Below are positions 61,438 through 64,000 of a stretch of 64,000 nucleotides of DNA, one piece after another; the stretch's first letter is position 1, and each line of letters starts with the position of its first letter. A model generated the notes under the pieces. That model was not told the DNA's origin and searched no databases. It worked only from the letters and a program-made list of their open reading frames with translations. The stretch comes from an uncultured Draconibacterium sp. (GTDB lineage Bacteria > Bacteroidota > Bacteroidia > Bacteroidales > Prolixibacteraceae), in assembly GCF_963676735.1 (NCBI RefSeq), contig NZ_OY781464.1, forward strand, positions 4,187,001-4,251,000. The letters run 5' to 3'. The translations under genes and the position numbers were made by a program.

Positions 61438-62970
61438 TTATTTGGTTTTATTTTTTTCTGATTTTAATCCTTCTTCGTCGTATTCGCACACTACTCTGAA
61501 TCCTACACTTTTTGAATCGGAGTACCACCATATACTTTTTGGTATTTGCGGATCGGTAACTAACCAAGCTTCCGTTCTAGTAAAATCGCGGCGCGCCACT
61601 CTCAGGTCTTTTGGCGAGTTTCTGAATGAGCCTCCCCGAACTACATGTTCCATTCCGTTTCGTGGTCCTCTCGGATTACGTACAACACCTTTCGGGTATT
61701 TTCCGTAAACTTTAGGATCGTAGAAATCAAGACAGAATTCAGCAACGTTACCCAGCATGTTTTTTAAACCAAAGGGATTGGCTTCTACCTTGTCGGGTTG
61801 CTGTGTTTTATCCGGACTATTCAGGTGCGAAATCACATACTGATTGAACACCTCGGCATTGCTACCCAATAATTTTTTTATAAAACCATCGGCCTCAAAA
61901 TCTTTAGGTGATCCTTCAAAGAAGTAAGGCATTTGTGTGCCGCCACGCGCAGCGTATTCCCACTCCGCCTCGGTAGGTAACCGGTACTTTTTACCGGTAA
62001 CCTGGCTTAGCCAACGGCAATAGGTTTCTGCGGCATGATGGCTCATTGTAATAGCCGGACGTGTACCTTTTCCCCAGCCCTGATCAGGGGCACCCCAAGG
62101 TGGCGTAGCTCCTGAAATACCATCGGTTTCTTCATCCACCTCAACCGCTTCTTTTCTTCCCTGCGAACCGGTAGCAGTAAAAAAGGCCAGGTATTCATTC
62201 CATGAGACCTCAATCTCGCCCATCCAGAAACTATCAACCAATACTTCCCGAACAGGACCTTCATCTCTTCCACGATATGGCTCATCAGCAGGACTTCCCA
62301 TTTTAAACTGGCCGCCCGGTATTGCAAGCATTTTAAACGCTACTGCTGTTCCCGGAATTTGTTCGTCAAAAGTTTCAAAAGCATACACTTCTGCTGGCTC
62401 ATTAAATATCTCTTTCGGATCAACAACTTCTTCTATTCCTGTCAACAAGCCGGTTTCTCCGCGATAATGGCCAACATCGTGGTGGCACTGCATACACGAG
62501 TTGTTTTCCGGATCGCGAATGTACTTTATATGCTGCAGGCACCCCTGCTCGCTAAGTGTTGACGGAAACATATTGGTATGACACTTTAAACAACCATCTT
62601 CGTAGACAAAACGTTTTGAGGCCTCAACCGAACGTTTTGCTGCCCAATCAATTTCTTCCGGATCCTTTGTAAGGAAGGCATACAAGTCATGAAATCCGTG
62701 ATAAGCCTTGCGAGTTAAAAAACGGGCGGTTTCGTCTTCAGGTGGCAAGTGGCAATCAACACAATTAACCGATACACCACTTGGGGTATTATGGTGAACA
62801 GAAAGTTTCCAACTGGTTTCCGCATGCGGATGCACATGACATGAATTACAAAATTCGTTGGTTGACGTATAGTGCACTGTTTTGTTAAACAAAAGCAAGA
62901 AGAGTATAACACTCAATCCCCCCACAATAAACAGCATGAAATGCTTACGTTTAATCGTTTTATCAGTCAT
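61438..62970 (-). CDS. Tetraheme NapC/NrfH-type cytochrome fused to a SUMF1/FGE-like domain
   Basis: A 510-residue two-part protein. Residues 1-185 have one N-terminal membrane helix (11-29) and four CxxCH haem motifs: CNSCH 41-45, CVDCH 70-74, CLKCH 127-131 and CMQCH 159-163, as in the NapC/NirT/NrfH quinol dehydrogenases. Residues about 211-505 are a SUMF1/FGE fold: AIPGGQFKMGSPADE, WMGEIEVSWNEYLAFF, RLPTEAEWEYAARGG, MLGNVAEFCLDFYDP and the end KSVGFRVVCEYDE. The region holding the two copper-binding Cys of true FGE reads GGSFRNSPKDLRVARRDFT, with no Cys. Catalytic formylglycine activity is therefore unlikely. NrfA, the usual NrfH partner, is absent. It leads a tight operon. Confidence 0.92.
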   Translation of the reverse strand: MTDKTIKRKHFMLFIVGGLSVILFLLLFNKTVHYTSTNEFCNSCHVHPHAETSWKLSVHHNTPSGVSVNCVDCHLPPEDETARFLTRKAYHGFHDLYAFLTKDPEEIDWAAKRSVEASKRFVYEDGCLKCHTNMFPSTLSEQGCLQHIKYIRDPENNSCMQCHHDVGHYRGETGLLTGIEEVVDPKEIFNEPAEVYAFETFDEQIPGTAVAFKMLAIPGGQFKMGSPADEPYRGRDEGPVREVLVDSFWMGEIEVSWNEYLAFFTATGSQGRKEAVEVDEETDGISGATPPWGAPDQGWGKGTRPAITMSHHAAETYCRWLSQVTGKKYRLPTEAEWEYAARGGTQMPYFFEGSPKDFEADGFIKKLLGSNAEVFNQYVISHLNSPDKTQQPDKVEANPFGLKNMLGNVAEFCLDFYDPKVYGKYPKGVVRNPRGPRNGMEHVVRGGSFRNSPKDLRVARRDFTRTEAWLVTDPQIPKSIWWYSDSKSVGFRVVCEYDEEGLKSEKNKTK

Positions 62971-63151
62971 TCTTAATCAATTTGAGACACAAGTATAATC
63001 GCGCGTAATTAGCTACCTCTTAACGCTTTTACTAAAAACCTCTTAACACACTCTTAATTTTATCTTAATTTAAAATGTAACTCGCTGAATAAAAAGATGT
63101 TTTAACAAGCTATTTTTTTATCAAAAAAATTTATCATCGCACATATTTTAA

Positions 63152-63159
63152 TATATTTG
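63152..63159 (+). promoter_or_regulatory. TAnnTTTG -7 element for the last gene
   Basis: TATATTTG, 68 bases before the ATG at 63228, in the gap divergent from the cytochrome-SUMF1 gene. Confidence 0.5.
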
Positions 63160-63227
63160 AATCCAAAATAATAATAAATTAAGTACAAATAGATTGGCGA
63201 CAGAGGCATAACCAACGCTTTTTAAAG

Positions 63228-64000
63228 ATGAAATTGAAACTCTTTTTCTTACTATTTATCCTGAGCCTGATTGTACCCGAAAGCAAGGGAAACGAATTTG
63301 CAGAGAATACTTTTCTTATCGCCCGGCTAAGTCCTTCTGAATATCGGAGTAACCGGGTATGGAATTTTATGAATGCCAATAACTGGACAGGTATTGAACT
63401 GGACCTTAGCACCGATAGTGCTACCCGTACAATTTTCTTAAAAAACAGCAATATCCCATTTGAGGAAGTACTGATAAAAGTAAGTGCCCAGCTTAAAAAC
63501 AATGAATCAAAAATTACGCCGCTGTTTATCAACTACAGCGGAAATGTGAACCTGCTCGACTCTATCATTAATTCGTCGGACCTGAAAAATCAGATTTTTT
63601 ACCTGCCCCAGGGCGAACGGTGGCCATCGGTTGAGTACCTCGTACAAGCCAACCGACGTGCCATTTTTTTTATTGAGGGCAAACTGCAGGACGAAAGCAG
63701 AATTCTACACCATACCAACAATTATGCGCTGGAAATCAGTGCCAGCCAAATCACTCCCAACTCAGTAATTTTAAACATTGAGTCCAACATTAACAAAGAA
63801 CTTTTTAACATCCGAAATTTCGATCGCTTACCAACCGGTGTTACAACGCGGCAATTAAACAGCAACCTGGTTCCCGAATACATTAATTTTTTGTTGGAAA
63901 GCTGGACAAAATATGGCAAAAAACCAAACTTCCTTTTTGTAGGACGTAACATCTATAATTTTGGTTTTATAATTGAGCACCTGAATTCGTTTGTAGCAGT
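63228..64000 (+). CDS. Secreted protein, possibly PI-PLC-like, N-terminal part
   Basis: The + strand is open from the ATG at 63228 to the window end (257 codons). Residues 1-20 are a signal peptide (KLKLFFLLFILSLIVPESKG). The segment LFINYSGNVNLLDSIINSSD followed by LPQGERWPSVEYLVQANRRAIFFIEG resembles the part of PI-PLC X-like proteins that reads WPTLGEMI..GKRLVVF, and SNRVWNFMNANNWTGIELDLSTDSATRT may be a laminin-G or jelly-roll region. The match is weak and only part of the gene is visible. It is a separate unit from the minus-strand operon. Confidence 0.65.
   Translation, partial: MKLKLFFLLFILSLIVPESKGNEFAENTFLIARLSPSEYRSNRVWNFMNANNWTGIELDLSTDSATRTIFLKNSNIPFEEVLIKVSAQLKNNESKITPLFINYSGNVNLLDSIINSSDLKNQIFYLPQGERWPSVEYLVQANRRAIFFIEGKLQDESRILHHTNNYALEISASQITPNSVILNIESNINKELFNIRNFDRLPTGVTTRQLNSNLVPEYINFLLESWTKYGKKPNFLFVGRNIYNFGFIIEHLNSFVA

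Noticed and set aside
61438..62970. Active formylglycine-generating enzyme for sulfatases
   Set aside because: The two active-site cysteines are missing and no sulfatase gene is nearby.
1..64000. CRISPR arrays, insertion sequences, prophage or integrase genes
   Set aside because: No regularly spaced repeats, transposase or phage-like frames were seen on either strand.

Overview
The window is chromosomal DNA from a Bacteroidota bacterium. Evidence: a SusC/SusD pair, the type IX secretion/gliding genes porX, sprE/porW and gldH, exported Gfo/Idh/MocA and ThuA proteins, bactofilin next to the ATP synthase genes, and repeated use of the Bacteroidota promoter element TAnnTTTG. The mix suggests a free-living or sediment member of the Marinilabiliales (Prolixibacteraceae-like), but the rank below phylum is inference. 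No rRNA, CRISPR array, insertion sequence or prophage is visible. The only tRNA seen is tRNA-Val(GAC).

Region 1 (1-14020) is mostly housekeeping and mostly on the + strand: a truncated MFS transporter and a response regulator with a membrane tail (both -), then coaX, dxs, a sensor histidine kinase, yceD-rpmF, fabH, and a bactofilin / ATP synthase cluster (bactofilin-atpZ-atpI-like-atpBEFHAG, without atpDC). A strong hairpin lies between atpE and atpF. Region 2 (14030-21480, -) is a four-gene uptake and sugar-redox locus: susC, susD, an exported Gfo/Idh/MocA oxidoreductase and an exported ThuA protein. It has no glycoside hydrolase, and a roughly 700-base upstream region carries operator-like repeats. 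Region 3 (22140-24500, -) holds tRNA-Val and a Tsx-like porin/purine permease operon with a structured leader.

Region 4 (24724-36660) carries a DUF2461 protein, ispD, a TetR-TolC-adaptor-RND efflux operon with palindromes upstream, a mannose-1-phosphate guanylyltransferase, a MlaE/MlaF ABC pair without MlaD, and a DUF89 phosphatase. Region 5 (36788-48099, all -) joins cell-envelope and information genes: porX, sprE/porW with three C-terminal repeats, mrp, an alkyltransferase-like protein, trmB, gldH, ricT and holB. Region 6 (48350-56893) has pgk, a C_GCAxxG_C_C protein, a DUF2892 protein, a lipoprotein beta-mannosidase, an unknown secreted protein, kbl and gltX.

Region 7 (56963-62970, -) is the most unusual part: a tight five-gene operon whose first gene fuses a four-haem NapC/NrfH-type membrane cytochrome to a SUMF1/FGE-like domain without the FGE cysteines. 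It is followed by an exported Gfo/Idh/MocA oxidoreductase, a GtrB-like glycosyltransferase, a multi-membrane GT-C-like protein with a TPR tail, and a small membrane protein. I read it as a candidate undescribed envelope system linking quinol-pool electrons to sugar or glycan chemistry. That function is inference; gene order, fusion and haem motifs are seen directly. The window ends inside a secreted protein that may have a PI-PLC-like fold.
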